Source: an uncultured Eubacteriales bacterium
GTDB taxonomy: Bacteria > Bacillota > Clostridia > Lachnospirales > Lachnospiraceae
DNA length: 64,000 nucleotides
Direction: 5' to 3'
NCBI GenBank assembly: GCA_900315305.1
Contig: OMYS01000014.1
Location: 26,877-90,876 of the forward strand
The position numbers were made by a program, and so were the translations under genes. A model generated the notes under the pieces. It ran no database searches. It saw only the letters and a list, made by a program, of their open reading frames with translations, and was not told the DNA's origin. Shown piece by piece: positions 1-10,443 of the stretch. Every line of letters begins with the position of its first letter. The first letter of the stretch is position 1.

Positions 1-1
1 C

Positions 2-415
2 ATCTACGGGCTGCCCGGACGGGCGGGAATCCGCCGGTACATCGAGATGCACGGAAGTGTCTATCAGAACCACTGCCCGCACTGCGGGGCAAAGTTTCCG
101 ATTGAGTTCATGATGCAGGCAGAGGGCATTCCGCTCTGTCCGCACTGCGGCAGCGTCGTGCGCCCCGATATTGTGCTTGACGGGGAAATGATCCCGAACT
201 CGCTGGTCACCGCGTCCGCGAGTGAGGTGGAGAGAGCGGACACGCTTCTCATTCTGGGTTGCTCGATGAAAGCGACTCTTGTGAGAAATGCAATCAGCTA
301 TTTTGACGGAAAACGTATTATTCTAATCAATGAGGAGGAGAACTCCTCGGACAGAGCGGCAGACCTTGTCTTTCACGGAAAGCCGCGCGATATTCTTCCG
401 GGGATTTATACATGA
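2..415 (+). CDS. Sir2-family NAD-dependent protein deacylase, C-terminal part
   Basis: The reading frame is open from the left edge, so the N-terminus and NAD-binding start lie outside the window. The visible part has the sirtuin core: the HGSVYQNHC stretch with the catalytic-type His, two zinc-binding CxxC pairs (NHCPHC and PLCPHC), then [10 protein letters not shown], which follows the zinc ribbon in bacterial sirtuins, and a Rossmann-type end ([18 protein letters not shown]). Sirtuins remove acyl groups from lysines using NAD in the cytoplasm. The stop overlaps the gltX start by four bases (ATGA), so the two genes are probably co-transcribed and translationally coupled. Family assignment is firm; acyl specificity cannot be read from this part. 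Confidence 0.9.
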   Translation: MYGLPGRAGIRRYIEMHGSVYQNHCPHCGAKFPIEFMMQAEGIPLCPHCGSVVRPDIVLDGEMIPNSLVTASASEVERADTLLILGCSMKATLVRNAISYFDGKRIILINEEENSSDRAADLVFHGKPRDILPGIYT

Positions 416-1881
416 CTATGGTAAAAACCAGATTTGCACCGAGTCCGACAGGCAGAATGCATGTCGGCAATCTTCGCACAGCTCTTTATTCCTATCTGAT
501 CGCAAAGCATGCGGGAGGCACGTTTATGCTCCGCATCGAGGACACCGATCAGGAGCGGTTCGTCGAAGGTGCAGTAGACATTATCAACCAGACACTGAAG
601 GATGCCGGCATCGAATATGACGAGGGCCCGGACAAGGACGGCGGCGTCGGACCGTATGTCCAGTCCGAGCGCTGCAGACAGGGCATCTATCAGAAATATG
701 CCGAGGAGCTGATCAAAAAGGGCAAGGCGTATTACTGCTTCTGCACGAAGGAGAGACTCGACTCGCTCCGGACGGAGGTTGGCGGCAAGGAGATCAGCCG
801 CTATGACAAGCACTGTCTGCATTTGACGAAGGAGGAGATCGAGGAGAAGCTTAAGGCAGGCGTTCCGCATGTCGTCCGCCTCAATGTCCCGCTCGAGGGA
901 ACGACGACGTTCCACGACGATATCTACGGGGACATCACGGTGGAAAATGCCGAGCTTGACGACATGATCCTGATCAAGTCCGACGGCTTCCCGACCTATA
1001 ACTTTGCCAATGTCGTTGACGACCATCTGATGGGCGTGACGCATGTCGTCCGCGGAAATGAGTATCTCTCCTCAAGCCCGAAGTACAACCTTCTCTATGA
1101 GGCGTTCGGGTGGGAGGTGCCCGTGTATGTCCACTGCCCGTTGATCACCGATGAGCATCACAATAAGCTGAGCAAGCGCTCCGGTCACTCCTCCTTTGAG
1201 GACCTGGTGGACCAGGGGTATCTTCCGGAGGCTATTGTCAATTACACGGCCCTGCTCGGCTGGAACCCGCCGGACAATCAGGAGATCATGTCTCTCGATG
1301 ATCTGGTCAGGAAGTTTGACTACACGAAGATCAACAAGTCGCCGGCTGTCTTTGACATCGGAAAGCTTCGCTGGATGAACGGCGAGTATCTGAGAAAGCT
1401 TACGCCGGAGGAGTTCCTTGAGAAGGCGCGTCCCGCGATCGAGGCGGCTGTCCCGGGCATCGATCCGGCAGTCCTCGCCCCGCTGGCCCAGAGCCGCATC
1501 GAGAATTTCGATGAGATCGGTGATCTGCTCGGATTCTTCCGGGAGGTGCCGGACTACGATCTCTCCATGTACACGCACAAGAAAATGAAGACTACGCCGG
1601 AGCTCTCCCTTGCGGTTCTTGAAAAGGTGCTGCCGGTTCTTGAAAAGGCTCCTTCTTTCTCCAACGACGCGCTGTTTGCGGAACTGAAGTCTTTTGCGGC
1701 GGAAAACGGTTGGAAGAACGGACAGGTCATGTGGCCGATCCGCACGGCGGTGTCCGGAAAGCAGACGACACCGGGTGGTGCGACGCAGCTTCTTGAGATT
1801 CTTGGAAAGGATGAATCGCTGAAGAGAATCCATGCGGCGATTCAGAGGCTCTCGGATTATGTGGATAGCAGAAAGCAGTGA
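412..1881 (+). CDS. gltX: Glutamate--tRNA ligase
   Basis: Class I aminoacyl-tRNA synthetase charging tRNA-Glu (and tRNA-Gln where an amidotransferase is used). The HIGH signature appears as [11 protein letters not shown] at residues 10-20 and the KMSKS equivalent as KLSKR at 252-256; 489 residues is normal for a bacterial discriminating or non-discriminating GluRS. An anticodon-binding helical C-terminal part follows. The start overlaps the upstream sirtuin stop (ATGA) and the 3' end overlaps the phosphopantetheinyl transferase start, so it lies in a tightly packed operon. Discrimination between tRNA-Glu and tRNA-Gln cannot be decided by eye. Confidence 0.97.
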   Translation: MTMVKTRFAPSPTGRMHVGNLRTALYSYLIAKHAGGTFMLRIEDTDQERFVEGAVDIINQTLKDAGIEYDEGPDKDGGVGPYVQSERCRQGIYQKYAEELIKKGKAYYCFCTKERLDSLRTEVGGKEISRYDKHCLHLTKEEIEEKLKAGVPHVVRLNVPLEGTTTFHDDIYGDITVENAELDDMILIKSDGFPTYNFANVVDDHLMGVTHVVRGNEYLSSSPKYNLLYEAFGWEVPVYVHCPLITDEHHNKLSKRSGHSSFEDLVDQGYLPEAIVNYTALLGWNPPDNQEIMSLDDLVRKFDYTKINKSPAVFDIGKLRWMNGEYLRKLTPEEFLEKARPAIEAAVPGIDPAVLAPLAQSRIENFDEIGDLLGFFREVPDYDLSMYTHKKMKTTPELSLAVLEKVLPVLEKAPSFSNDALFAELKSFAAENGWKNGQVMWPIRTAVSGKQTTPGGATQLLEILGKDESLKRIHAAIQRLSDYVDSRKQ

Positions 1882-2425
1882 CAGGATCGCCGGCGTATAT
1901 TATCTGAGGCTTGCACACGCAAAGGAGATGACCCATCAGGAGATCAGCGCCAGAGGCAATGATCTTCTGATGTATGCGCTCGCAAAGAGGTATGGGATCC
2001 AGAGAGAGGACTGTGTGCTCGCGCAGGCGGAGCACGGGAAGCCCTATCTTCAGAATTATCCCGATATTCATTTTAATATCAGCAACTCCGGATGCTACAT
2101 CGTGCTCGCGGTCTCACCGCACAGGGTCGGTATAGATATCCAGGAAAAAAAGGTAACAGACATCGACAAGCTGGGAAAACGCGTATTTTCGGTCGACGAC
2201 TACAGAAAATTCCTTGCCTCCGAGGACAGGCAGGACAGGTTTTTCAGGGAGTGGGTGCGCAAGGAGGCGTATGTGAAATGGACGGGCGAGGGCCTGCTCC
2301 GGAGCCTCCGCGACCTGCCGATGGACGGGTGGTCCCAGTTTATCTATGTGGACAGGGAGTATTTCTGCGCCATTCAGTCGGATCTGCCGCTAACACTTGA
2401 GATCGAGGAAGTAACGAATTTATGA
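1859..2425 (+). CDS. 4'-phosphopantetheinyl transferase, Sfp type
   Basis: Transfers the phosphopantetheine arm of CoA to a serine of carrier proteins. The two Sfp-superfamily motifs are visible: GIDIQ at residues 91-95 (Asp93 a Mg ligand) and [15 protein letters not shown] with Lys135-Glu136. At 188 residues it is slightly shorter than Sfp. A start further upstream (1832) would add residues read out of frame from gltX; the ATG at 1859, already inside the gltX end, is preferred because the homologous sequence begins near there. It overlaps prfC by ATGA at the 3' end. The carrier-protein partner is not in the window. Confidence 0.85.
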   Translation: MWIAESSDRIAGVYYLRLAHAKEMTHQEISARGNDLLMYALAKRYGIQREDCVLAQAEHGKPYLQNYPDIHFNISNSGCYIVLAVSPHRVGIDIQEKKVTDIDKLGKRVFSVDDYRKFLASEDRQDRFFREWVRKEAYVKWTGEGLLRSLRDLPMDGWSQFIYVDREYFCAIQSDLPLTLEIEEVTNL

Positions 2426-4017
2426 ATGAAATTGAAAGACGACGTACATTTGCCATTATTTCACACCCGGACGCCGGCAAGACGACGCTGACGGAGAAGT
2501 TCCTTCTCTACGGCGGGGCCATCAATCTGGCGGGATCGGTCAAGGGCAAAGCTACGGCGAGACATGCCGTGTCCGACTGGATGGAGATTGAGAAACAGAG
2601 AGGTATTTCCGTCACTTCATCGGTTCTGCAGTTCGGCTATGAGGGATACTGCATCAACATCCTGGATACGCCGGGCCACCAGGACTTCTCGGAGGACACC
2701 TATCGTACACTGATGGCGGCGGATTCGGCTGTCATGGTCATCGACGGCGCGAAAGGCGTCGAGCCGCAGACAAGAAAGCTGTTCAAGGTCTGCGCGAGGC
2801 GCCACATTCCGATATTCACCTTTATCAACAAGATGGACCGCGACGCGCGGGATCCGTTCGAGCTCACGGATGAGATTGAGAGCGAGCTCGGTATCCCGTG
2901 CTGCCCGGTGAACTGGCCGATCGGCTCAGGCAAGGGATTCAAGGGCGTCTATGACAGAAAGACGCGCAAGGTGCTCATTTTCAGTGACACACAGAAAGGA
3001 ACCAGAGAGGGAACGGAGCTTGACATCGACATCGATGATCCGGAACTTCTCAAGTACGTCTCGGAGGAAGAGGTGGAAAATCTGAAGGGCGAGATCGAAC
3101 TGCTCGACGGCGCCTCCGTGGAATTTGATCAGGACAAGGTCAGCCGCGGAAAGATTTCCCCGGTTTTCTTCGGATCTGCGCTCACGAACTTCGGCGTTGA
3201 GACTTTTCTTCAGCATTTCCTCGCCATGAGCTCCGCGCCGCTCCCACGCATGTCCGACCAGGGGCTGATTGACCCGGAGAAGAACGACTTCTCCGCGTTT
3301 GTTTTTAAGATTCAGGCAAATATGAACAAGAACCACCGTGACCGGATCGCGTTCATGCGCATCGTCTCAGGTCACTATGACGCGAACATGGAAGTGTGGC
3401 ATGTCCAGGGGCAGCGGAAGGCACGCCTCAGCCAGCCGCAGCAGATGATGGCCGAGGAGCGCCATATCGTGTCGGAGGCATGGGCCGGCGACATCATCGG
3501 CGTGTTCGATCCAGGCATCTTCTCGATCGGAGACACCGTGGAGGCACCGGGGAACACCTTCCGTTTCGGGGGAATCCCGACTTTCTCGCCGGAGCATTTT
3601 GCGCGGATACGTCAGGTCGACACGATGAAGCGCAAGCAGTTTACAAAGGGAATTGAGGAGATCGCCCAGGAGGGCGCGATCCAGGTCTTCCAGGAGTACA
3701 ACACGGGCATGGAGGAGATTATTGTCGGTGTTGTCGGTGTCCTGCAGCTCGATGTCCTGAAGTACCGCCTCGAACACGAGTACAACGTTGACATTTACAT
3801 GGACACTCTTCCGTACGAGTACATTCGCTGGATCGAGAATCCGGACGATGTCGATGTGGAGAACCTCGAGGGGACGACTGATATGAAGAAGATCAAGGAC
3901 ATGCATGGAAATCCGCTTCTTCTCTTTGTCCACGAGTGGAGCGTCGGTATGACGCTTGACCGAAACAAGAACCTGAAGCTGTCGGAGTTCGGCGGCTGGG
4001 ATGACGACGGGGAGTGA
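2422..4017 (+). CDS. prfC: Peptide chain release factor 3
   Basis: Translational GTPase that recycles RF1/RF2 from post-termination ribosomes. The G domain starts at the N-terminus with the P-loop HPDAGKTT (residues 16-23), followed by RGISVT, DTPGHQDF and NKMDRDARDPF; the last stretch is typical of RF3 rather than EF-G. Length of 531 is standard for RF3. Its ATG overlaps the preceding stop (ATGA). The next gene is separated by a self-complementary CCGCGCGG hairpin and a new promoter, so the operon probably ends here. Confidence 0.96.
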   Translation: MNEIERRRTFAIISHPDAGKTTLTEKFLLYGGAINLAGSVKGKATARHAVSDWMEIEKQRGISVTSSVLQFGYEGYCINILDTPGHQDFSEDTYRTLMAADSAVMVIDGAKGVEPQTRKLFKVCARRHIPIFTFINKMDRDARDPFELTDEIESELGIPCCPVNWPIGSGKGFKGVYDRKTRKVLIFSDTQKGTREGTELDIDIDDPELLKYVSEEEVENLKGEIELLDGASVEFDQDKVSRGKISPVFFGSALTNFGVETFLQHFLAMSSAPLPRMSDQGLIDPEKNDFSAFVFKIQANMNKNHRDRIAFMRIVSGHYDANMEVWHVQGQRKARLSQPQQMMAEERHIVSEAWAGDIIGVFDPGIFSIGDTVEAPGNTFRFGGIPTFSPEHFARIRQVDTMKRKQFTKGIEEIAQEGAIQVFQEYNTGMEEIIVGVVGVLQLDVLKYRLEHEYNVDIYMDTLPYEYIRWIENPDDVDVENLEGTTDMKKIKDMHGNPLLLFVHEWSVGMTLDRNKNLKLSEFGGWDDDGE

Positions 4018-4029
4018 CCGCGCGGCCGG

Positions 4030-4058
4030 TTGAATTTCCGCGCGGCCCCATGTATAAT
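4030..4058 (+). promoter_or_regulatory. Promoter of the asp23-nusB-xseAB-tlyA-nadK-argR-recN operon
   Basis: TTGAAT at 4030-4035 and a consensus TATAAT at 4053-4058, spaced 17 bp, 36 bp before the asp23-family start. No other comparably good promoter was noticed until the end of recN, which fits one long transcript. Confidence 0.7.
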
Positions 4059-4093
4059 GAGGGCAATCTGAGAGAATCGCGAGGTACAAATCT

Positions 4094-4477
4094 ATGGCTG
4101 AAAATCGCAATACATATACGTTAAAGAATGATGCGGGCAGAGGAACGGTCAAGGTCGCTGAGGAGGTCGTAGCGGTTATTGCCGGCCTCGCCGCCACAGA
4201 GGTGAAGGGCGTCGCGTCGATCGCAGGCGGAATCACCGGAAAGATTCTCGCCCGGAAGGGCATCAAGGCGCTCTCGAGAGGCGTCCATGTCGATGTGAAG
4301 GACAATGCCGTCACAGTCGATCTTGTGCTTGAGCTCGACTACGGCTTCAGCATCCCGGAGGTGGGCGCTGAGGTGCAGGAGAAGGTAAAGAGCACCATCG
4401 AGACGATGACCGGCCTTCAGGTGGAAAATGTCAATATTTCCGTCGCTGACGTCGCTGTTGATGACGGGGAGCAGTGA
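4094..4477 (+). CDS. Asp23/Gls24 family envelope-associated protein
   Basis: A 127-residue protein matching the Asp23/Gls24 family: EEVVAVIAGLAATEVKGVASI near the N-terminus and GFSIPEVGAEVQEKVKSTIETMTGLQVENVNI in the second half. Members are small proteins linked to alkaline or envelope stress; in staphylococci Asp23 lies under the membrane through a partner. There is no membrane segment or signal peptide here. It is the first gene of the nusB operon, a common arrangement in Clostridia. The exact function in this lineage is unknown. Confidence 0.9.
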   Translation: MAENRNTYTLKNDAGRGTVKVAEEVVAVIAGLAATEVKGVASIAGGITGKILARKGIKALSRGVHVDVKDNAVTVDLVLELDYGFSIPEVGAEVQEKVKSTIETMTGLQVENVNISVADVAVDDGEQ

Positions 4478-4596
4478 GAAGCTCCGGGCTTATCAGGCGG
4501 CAGAGGACAGGAGACCTGCTGCTTCGCGGAGCGGTCCCAGGCGGGAAATGAATCTCTCCCGGAGCAGCATCAGAAATAGAATTTCGGAGAACAAAA

Positions 4597-4998
4597 GTGA
4601 GCAGAAGAAAACTTCGCGAGCATTTATTTAAACTGATTTATCTCACTGCATTCAACAGCAGTGAGGAGATGCCGGAGCAGGCAAAGCTGTATCTCGACGG
4701 CATCGAGGACCTGGACGAGAAGGACAGGGCGTTCCTTGAGCAGAGATGGCAGGCGGTGAGCAGCAAGGAGAAGGACATCGATGACCTGCTGAACAGCACG
4801 GCGCGCGGCTGGAAGACGAGCCGCTTCGGCAGCTGCGACCTTGCGATCCTCCGCGTCGCCGTCTATGAAATGAAGTACGACGACACGATCCCGGAGGGAG
4901 TTGCGATCAACGAGGCGGTCGAACTGGCAAAGCAGTACGGCGGAAGTGAATCGCCGGCCTTTATCAATGGGATTCTCGGCGAGATTGCACGGTCATGA
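4597..4998 (+). CDS. nusB: Transcription antitermination factor NusB
   Basis: All-helical RNA-binding protein that, with NusE (S10), assembles the antitermination complex on boxA of rRNA leaders. The N-terminal [14 protein letters not shown] and the C-terminal [28 protein letters not shown] are the conserved ends of NusB; 133 residues is normal. The start is GTG at 4597 inside a 119-bp gap after the asp23-family gene. Its stop overlaps the xseA ATG (ATGA). Confidence 0.95.
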   Translation: MSRRKLREHLFKLIYLTAFNSSEEMPEQAKLYLDGIEDLDEKDRAFLEQRWQAVSSKEKDIDDLLNSTARGWKTSRFGSCDLAILRVAVYEMKYDDTIPEGVAINEAVELAKQYGGSESPAFINGILGEIARS

Positions 4999-6398
4999 CC
5001 GGCAGGCACATCTATTCGGTCGGAGAGATCAACCGCTACATCCGGAATATGTTTGCGGGTGACGGCATTCTCTCTGCCATATTCATCCGGGGAGAGGTAT
5101 CAAACTGCAAATACCATTCCTCGGGTCATATCTATTTTTCCCTGAAGGACGCAAAGGGCGCGATGTCCTGCGTCATGTTCGCCGGTGACCGCCGGGGCCT
5201 CCCCTTCCGGATGAAGGACGGGGACAAGGTCGTCGTCGGAGGCCGCGTGGATGTCTATGAGCGAGACGGGCGGTACCAGCTGTACGCAAAGGAAATCCGC
5301 CTCGAGGGCGAGGGAATTCTGTACGAGCGCTTCATGAAAATGAAGAACGAGCTCGGGGAACTCGGCATGTTCGACGTATCCTATAAAAAGCCGATTCCGA
5401 AGTATGCAATGAACATAGGCGTTGTCACCGCCCCGACCGGAGCGGCGATTCGCGATATCCAGAACATTTCCCACAGAAGAAATCCATACGTGCAGGTCAT
5501 TTTGTACCCGGCACTCGTCCAGGGTGAGGGCGCGAAGGATTCCATCGTGGAGGGGATTCGTGTCCTGGACAGTCTGGGACTCGACTGCATCATTGTCGGC
5601 CGCGGCGGAGGCTCGCTCGAGGATTTGTGGGCCTTTAATGAGCGGGAGGTTGCGGAGGCGATTTTTGCCTGCGAGACGCCGGTCATTTCCGCTGTCGGGC
5701 ACGAGACGGACGTGACAATCGCGGATTACGTGGCGGACCTGCGCGCACCGACGCCGTCGGCCGCCGCAGAGCTCGCAGTATTCGATCTCGGTGAATTCAG
5801 AAAGAAGCTGGACCGGTATGCAGATTCTCTGGAGCGTCTCACGAGCGGCCGCATCCGTCAGGACCTGCGCCGCGCGGAGTGGTATGAGGCAAGGCTTAAG
5901 GCTTCATCGCCGGGAGCCCGTCTCAATAATGAAAAATTCAGGCAGGCACAGCTCACAGACCGCTTTGACCGTGCGATCCGCGTGAAGCTGCAGGCTGCGT
6001 CCGGGAGAGCGGAGCGCTATCCGGAGCTTCTTCAGCGGGCCATGGATGAGAAAATAAGAGGCGCGAAGGCAAGGCGAGATGATCTCGGGGAGCGGCTGGA
6101 AAGAGGCGCGAAGGGAGCTCTTGCGCGGGATGAGAAGCGCGCCGATCTGTATCTTGCAAGGCTTGACAGCCTGAATCCCGTGAAGCAGCTGACGAGAGGC
6201 TTCTCATTTGTCACGGAGGAGGACGGCCACGCCCTGACAAGAGTTGCGCAGGCAAAACCGGGAGACCGGATCAGAATCTATGTGACGGACGGAGTGATCC
6301 GTTCCGAGGTGACAGGCACGGAGCGCGTAAATTCGGAGAAACAGGGACCGGAGGAAGGTGCTCCGGCAAAAAATACGGAGAACACGCATGGAGAATAA
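4995..6398 (+). CDS. xseA: Exodeoxyribonuclease VII large subunit
   Basis: Catalytic subunit of exonuclease VII, which degrades single-stranded DNA to oligonucleotides. An N-terminal OB fold ([20 protein letters not shown], roughly residues 20-100) precedes the nuclease core with [10 protein letters not shown], the Gly-rich [12 protein letters not shown] and [12 protein letters not shown] long charged helical region and a C-terminal segment (LTRGFSFV) complete the family pattern. Length 467 is typical. It is translationally coupled to nusB and overlaps xseB, so both subunits are made from one message. Confidence 0.96.
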   Translation: MTGRHIYSVGEINRYIRNMFAGDGILSAIFIRGEVSNCKYHSSGHIYFSLKDAKGAMSCVMFAGDRRGLPFRMKDGDKVVVGGRVDVYERDGRYQLYAKEIRLEGEGILYERFMKMKNELGELGMFDVSYKKPIPKYAMNIGVVTAPTGAAIRDIQNISHRRNPYVQVILYPALVQGEGAKDSIVEGIRVLDSLGLDCIIVGRGGGSLEDLWAFNEREVAEAIFACETPVISAVGHETDVTIADYVADLRAPTPSAAAELAVFDLGEFRKKLDRYADSLERLTSGRIRQDLRRAEWYEARLKASSPGARLNNEKFRQAQLTDRFDRAIRVKLQAASGRAERYPELLQRAMDEKIRGAKARRDDLGERLERGAKGALARDEKRADLYLARLDSLNPVKQLTRGFSFVTEEDGHALTRVAQAKPGDRIRIYVTDGVIRSEVTGTERVNSEKQGPEEGAPAKNTENTHGE

Positions 6399-6627
6399 GA
6401 CACAGAAGAACGAGGAAGGCACGGAGCAGCTGACGGTTGAGGAGAGCTTTGCAAGGCTCGATGAGATGGTAAAGCGCCTCGAGTCGGAGGACGTCCCTCT
6501 CGAGGAGAGCTTCCGCCTCTATCAGGAGGGCATGAAGCTCCTGAAGGACGTGAGCGGCCGGATCATGACATACGAGAAGAAAATGCAGGTCCTTTCCGGG
6601 GACGGTACGCTGGAAGACCTGGACTGA
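6388..6627 (+). CDS. xseB: Exodeoxyribonuclease VII small subunit
   Basis: A 79-residue acidic protein with the XseB signature SFARLDEMVKRLESEDVPLEESFRLYQEGMKLL (seen from about residue 19). The ATG at 6388 lies 11 bp before the xseA stop; an upstream in-frame ATG at 6358 would only add a basic non-conserved leader. In many Firmicutes ispA and dxs follow xseB; here tlyA follows directly, so those genes are elsewhere or absent. Confidence 0.93.
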   Translation: MENKTQKNEEGTEQLTVEESFARLDEMVKRLESEDVPLEESFRLYQEGMKLLKDVSGRIMTYEKKMQVLSGDGTLEDLD

Positions 6628-6641
6628 AGGGAGCGCCGGAC

Positions 6642-7454
6642 ATGAAAAAGAGACTGGACATACTGATGACGGAGCAGGGGCTTGCGGCGTCCCGCGAGAA
6701 GGCGAAGGCGCTCATCATGGAGGGCATCGTCTACGTTGACGGCAGGCGGTGCGACAAGGCGGGCACTTCATTTGAAGAGACGGCTAAGATCGAGGTGCGC
6801 GGCACGAAGCTCCGCTATGTGAGCCGGGGAGGACTGAAGCTCGAGAAGGCGCTCAAGGTCTTTCCGATCTCGGTGGAAGGAAAGAACTGCCTCGATATCG
6901 GGAGCTCGACGGGAGGCTTTACGGACTGCATGCTGCAGAACGGGGCAAAGCACGTGTGGTCCATCGACGTCGGCCGCGGTCAGCTGGACTGGGGACTCAG
7001 AAATGACCCGCGCGTGACGAGCATGGAGAAGACGAATATCCGCTATGTGCTGCCGGAGCAGATCGGGACGCCGGCGGAATTTGCGAGCATCGATGTCAGC
7101 TTCATTTCCCTCATCAAGGTGCTTCTTCCGGCCCGGAACCTTCTCACAGAGGACGGGCAGATCGTCTGCCTGATCAAGCCGCAGTTTGAGGCGGGGAGAG
7201 AGAAGGTCGGAAAGCACGGCGTGGTCCGCGATCCGGAGGTTCACAGAGAGGTCATCAGCAGGGTGACGGAATACGCGGCATCCATCGGCCTCATGCCGCA
7301 GATGCTTGATTTCTCCCCGATCAAGGGACCGGAGGGCAATATCGAGTACCTGTGCCTCCTCAGCCGCGCAGCGGAAGAAAACCGCGTGAGCGGAGAGATG
7401 ATTGACGCCGTCGTCGAAGAGGCGCACGCGGCCCTTGACAGGAAGGAGTCATGA
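6642..7454 (+). CDS. tlyA: TlyA-family rRNA 2'-O-methyltransferase / hemolysin-like protein
   Basis: An N-terminal S4 RNA-binding domain (KKRLDILMTEQGLAASREKAKALIMEG, residues 1-65) is followed by an FtsJ-like Rossmann methyltransferase with the SAM motif CLDIGSSTGGFTDC and later IDVSFISL. TlyA proteins 2'-O-methylate rRNA (C1409 of 16S and C1920 of 23S in mycobacteria). Length 270 is standard. It sits between xseB and nadK, the usual Firmicute order. Whether both rRNA sites are modified here cannot be told. Confidence 0.93.
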   Translation: MKKRLDILMTEQGLAASREKAKALIMEGIVYVDGRRCDKAGTSFEETAKIEVRGTKLRYVSRGGLKLEKALKVFPISVEGKNCLDIGSSTGGFTDCMLQNGAKHVWSIDVGRGQLDWGLRNDPRVTSMEKTNIRYVLPEQIGTPAEFASIDVSFISLIKVLLPARNLLTEDGQIVCLIKPQFEAGREKVGKHGVVRDPEVHREVISRVTEYAASIGLMPQMLDFSPIKGPEGNIEYLCLLSRAAEENRVSGEMIDAVVEEAHAALDRKES

Positions 7455-7455
7455 C

Positions 7456-8283
7456 ATGGAACGGTTCGCGCTGATCCGCAATGTGACAAATGAGGAGACA
7501 GCCGTCGTCGCCGCTTCCATCATAGACTATCTCCATGAGAGGGGCTGCCTGTGCACCGTATCTGATGAGGAAACGGACGTGCCGGATTCGACGCAGTGCG
7601 TGATTGTGCTCGGCGGCGACGGCACCCTGCTCAGGGCGGCCCAGAAGATCTTCCGCCGCGAGATTCCGATTATCGGCATCAACATGGGGACAATCGGATA
7701 TCTGGCTGAGGTCGAGCGGCGCAACATGAAGGACGCAATTGACCGTTTGATCAGCGGAGACTTTTCCATCGAGGAGCGCATGATGCTCCGCGGAAAGATC
7801 ATCCGCGCGGATCAGGAGATCTACTCGGACGTCGCGCTCAATGACATTGTGCTCTCAAGGAGCAAGCCGCTCCGCGGCCTCCGGTATGTCAACTCGGTCA
7901 ACGGAAAGTACCTGAATACCTATGCGGCGGACGGCATCATCGTGGCGACGGCGACCGGGTCGACGGGGTACAATCTGTCCGTCGGGGGACCGATTGTCTC
8001 GCCGGAGGCGCAGATTCTTCTGCTCACGCCGATTGCTGCGCATTCCCTGATTTCACGCAGCATCGTGCTCCCGGGAACCGATCAGATTTCGATCGAGATC
8101 GCGGAGGGAAAAATGGGAGCACTGGAGGAGGCAGTCAGAGTCAGCTTCGACGGCGGTTCACCGATCGCACTGAATATCGGGGACCGCGTGACGATCCGCC
8201 GGTCAAAGTGGCACACGAGACTCGTCAAAATGAAGAATACGAGCTTCCTTGAGACGCTCCGTTATAAAATGAGAGAGGCGTGA
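7456..8283 (+). CDS. nadK: NAD kinase
   Basis: Phosphorylates NAD to NADP. The signature LGGDGTLL is present with Asp55 in the GGDG motif, plus GTIGYLAEV and the TGSTGYNLSVGGPIV substrate-binding stretch. The ATG at 7456 follows the tlyA stop by one base and gives 275 residues, the usual length; an upstream in-frame ATG at 7402 lies inside tlyA and is not favoured. Confidence 0.96.
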   Translation: MERFALIRNVTNEETAVVAASIIDYLHERGCLCTVSDEETDVPDSTQCVIVLGGDGTLLRAAQKIFRREIPIIGINMGTIGYLAEVERRNMKDAIDRLISGDFSIEERMMLRGKIIRADQEIYSDVALNDIVLSRSKPLRGLRYVNSVNGKYLNTYAADGIIVATATGSTGYNLSVGGPIVSPEAQILLLTPIAAHSLISRSIVLPGTDQISIEIAEGKMGALEEAVRVSFDGGSPIALNIGDRVTIRRSKWHTRLVKMKNTSFLETLRYKMREA

Positions 8284-8299
8284 GATCCGGAGGGACGGT

Positions 8300-8752
8300 A
8301 TGAAGAATGCGAGACATGAACAGATCCTGAAGCTGATCCGCGAGCATGATGTAGAGACGCAGGAGGAGCTCGCCGAGCTCCTGAACCGGTCCGGCTTTGC
8401 CGTGACGCAGGCGACGGTCTCGAGGGATATCCGCCAGCTGCAGCTGCACAAGACGGCAGGTCCGGACGGGCATTTCAGGTACAGCGCAAAAAATGCCGGG
8501 GACCCGGAGAACGCGCTGCGCTACAGAAGAGTCCTCAGGGACGCATTTGTATCCATGGATGTGTCCAGCAATATTCTTGTCATTCACACAGTGTCCGGCA
8601 TGGCCATGGCGGCCGCAGCCGCACTTGATTCGCTGGACTGGTCCGAGCTTCTCGGATGTATTGCCGGGGACGACACGATCATCGCGGTGATCCGCTCCCC
8701 GGAGGACGCCGACGTGCTGCGCGGGAAGCTCGGGCAGATCATGAAGGAGTGA
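8300..8752 (+). CDS. argR: Arginine repressor ArgR/AhrC family
   Basis: An N-terminal winged helix-turn-helix (EQILKLIREHDVETQEELAELL, then TQATVSRDIRQLQL) joined to a C-terminal oligomerisation and arginine-binding domain (HTVSGMAMAAAAALDSL and CIAGDDTIIAVIRS). The 150-residue length is typical of the hexameric repressor. It controls arginine synthesis and breakdown genes; argH is about 30 kb downstream. Position next to recN is conserved in Firmicutes. Confidence 0.94.
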   Translation: MKNARHEQILKLIREHDVETQEELAELLNRSGFAVTQATVSRDIRQLQLHKTAGPDGHFRYSAKNAGDPENALRYRRVLRDAFVSMDVSSNILVIHTVSGMAMAAAAALDSLDWSELLGCIAGDDTIIAVIRSPEDADVLRGKLGQIMKE

Positions 8753-8757
8753 GAGCT

Positions 8758-10443
8758 ATGCTGAGAAACCTTCACATCAGGAATCTGGCGCTGATCCGGG
8801 AGGTAGACGTCGATTTCACAGACGGACTGAATATCCTGACCGGAGAGACAGGTGCCGGAAAGTCTATCATTATCGATTCTATCGGGCTCGCGCTCGGCGG
8901 CAGATCCCAGAGAGATCTGGTCAGGCCCGGACAGATCGGACTGGCGGAGCTGGTTTTTGAGACGGACGACCAGGGCGTACTGGAGTCGGTCCGTGCAATG
9001 GATGTCGAGCCCGAAAACGGGGTGATTCTCATTTCCCGGAAAATTCAGGACGGGCGGAGCACGATCCGCGTAAACGGGGAGACGAGAACGGCTGCCGAGG
9101 TGAGACGGCTCGCATCCTTTCTGATCGACATTCACGGCCAGAGCGAGCATCAGAAGCTTCTCGCGAGCGATGTGCAGCTTGACCTTCTCGACCGCTACGG
9201 AAAAAAGACAATCGCACCGCTAAAGAAGCAGACGGCCACGGATTACGCGGAATACGCCGCGATCAAAAAGCAGCTCGGCGGCAGCCCGATGAGCGCGGAG
9301 GAGCGGGCGAGACGGGCCTCCTTCCTCGAGTTCGAGATTGGGGAGATCGATGACGCGGCTTTAAAGCCCGGCGAGGATGAGGAGATCGAGAAGACATACC
9401 GGAGGCTCCTCAATGCGAAGAAGATCGCGGATGCAGCCGATGAGGTCCACGAGCTGACGGGATATGACGAGCAGACGGCAGCGGGAGAGCTGATCGGCCG
9501 CGCGCTGCGCAGAATGACACAGGTGGCCGAGTACGACGAGAGGCTTGGTCAGCTTCTCTCCCAGCTGTCTGATATCGACGGTCTTCTGAATGACTTCAAC
9601 CGGGACCTGTCGGAATACGCGGACGGTCTCAGCTTTGAGGCGGAGTCCTTCGTGGACACCGAGGAGCGGCTCAATACGATCAATCACCTGAAGCAGAAAT
9701 ACGGAGATTCTATCGAGGAGATTCTCGCGTCGCGCGATGCGAAGGCGAAGGAGCTGGAGGAGCTCCAGGACTATGAGGAGCGGAGAGCGCAGCTTGAGAA
9801 GAAGCTGGGAGAGGCTGAGAGGCGGCTGCGCCTTTCCTGTGATGCCCTCTCGGCGGAGCGCAGGAAATACGCGGAGATCTTCTCGGAGGAGGTCATAAGA
9901 CAGCTCAAGGAGCTTAATTTTGCCCGGGCTGACTTCGGAATCGACTTCAAGGATGCGGGACGATATTCGGCAAATGGAGCGGATGCCATCGAGTTTACGA
10001 TTGCGACGAACCCGGGAGAGCCGCGAAGATGCCTCCGGAACGTCGTCTCCGGCGGTGAGCTCTCGCGGATCATGCTCGCGATCCGGACGATTTTTGCCGA
10101 TGCGGACGCAGTGGGGACTGTCATTTTCGATGAAATTGATACCGGCATCAGCGGCCGCACAGCACAGAGAGCAGCCGAGAAGATGGCGGCGATCGCCAGA
10201 AGACAGCAGGTCCTGTGCATCACGCACCTTCCGCAGATCGCGGCCATGGCCGATGCGCACTACGGCATCACGAAGGATGTCTCGGAGACGGCGGCGATCA
10301 CGAAGATTGAGTCTCTCTCTGATGAGGAGTCGGTCGAGGAGATCGCGCGGCTGATCGGCGGGGCCGAGATTACGGAAAATACGCTGAAGTCGGCGGCGGA
10401 AATGAAAGAGATGTGTCGACAATATAAAAAGAATGCTCTATAA
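8758..10443 (+). CDS. recN: DNA repair protein RecN
   Basis: SMC-like ATPase acting early in double-strand break repair. Walker A GETGAGKS is at residues 29-36; the long middle part is coiled coil; the signature VVSGGELSRIMLAI and Walker B TVIFDEIDTGISG lie in the C-terminal half. At 561 residues it is full length. The ATG at 8758 is preferred over an upstream in-frame start at 8656 that lies inside argR. The 3' end carries the glgA promoter. Confidence 0.96.
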   Translation: MLRNLHIRNLALIREVDVDFTDGLNILTGETGAGKSIIIDSIGLALGGRSQRDLVRPGQIGLAELVFETDDQGVLESVRAMDVEPENGVILISRKIQDGRSTIRVNGETRTAAEVRRLASFLIDIHGQSEHQKLLASDVQLDLLDRYGKKTIAPLKKQTATDYAEYAAIKKQLGGSPMSAEERARRASFLEFEIGEIDDAALKPGEDEEIEKTYRRLLNAKKIADAADEVHELTGYDEQTAAGELIGRALRRMTQVAEYDERLGQLLSQLSDIDGLLNDFNRDLSEYADGLSFEAESFVDTEERLNTINHLKQKYGDSIEEILASRDAKAKELEELQDYEERRAQLEKKLGEAERRLRLSCDALSAERRKYAEIFSEEVIRQLKELNFARADFGIDFKDAGRYSANGADAIEFTIATNPGEPRRCLRNVVSGGELSRIMLAIRTIFADADAVGTVIFDEIDTGISGRTAQRAAEKMAAIARRQQVLCITHLPQIAAMADAHYGITKDVSETAAITKIESLSDEESVEEIARLIGGAEITENTLKSAAEMKEMCRQYKKNAL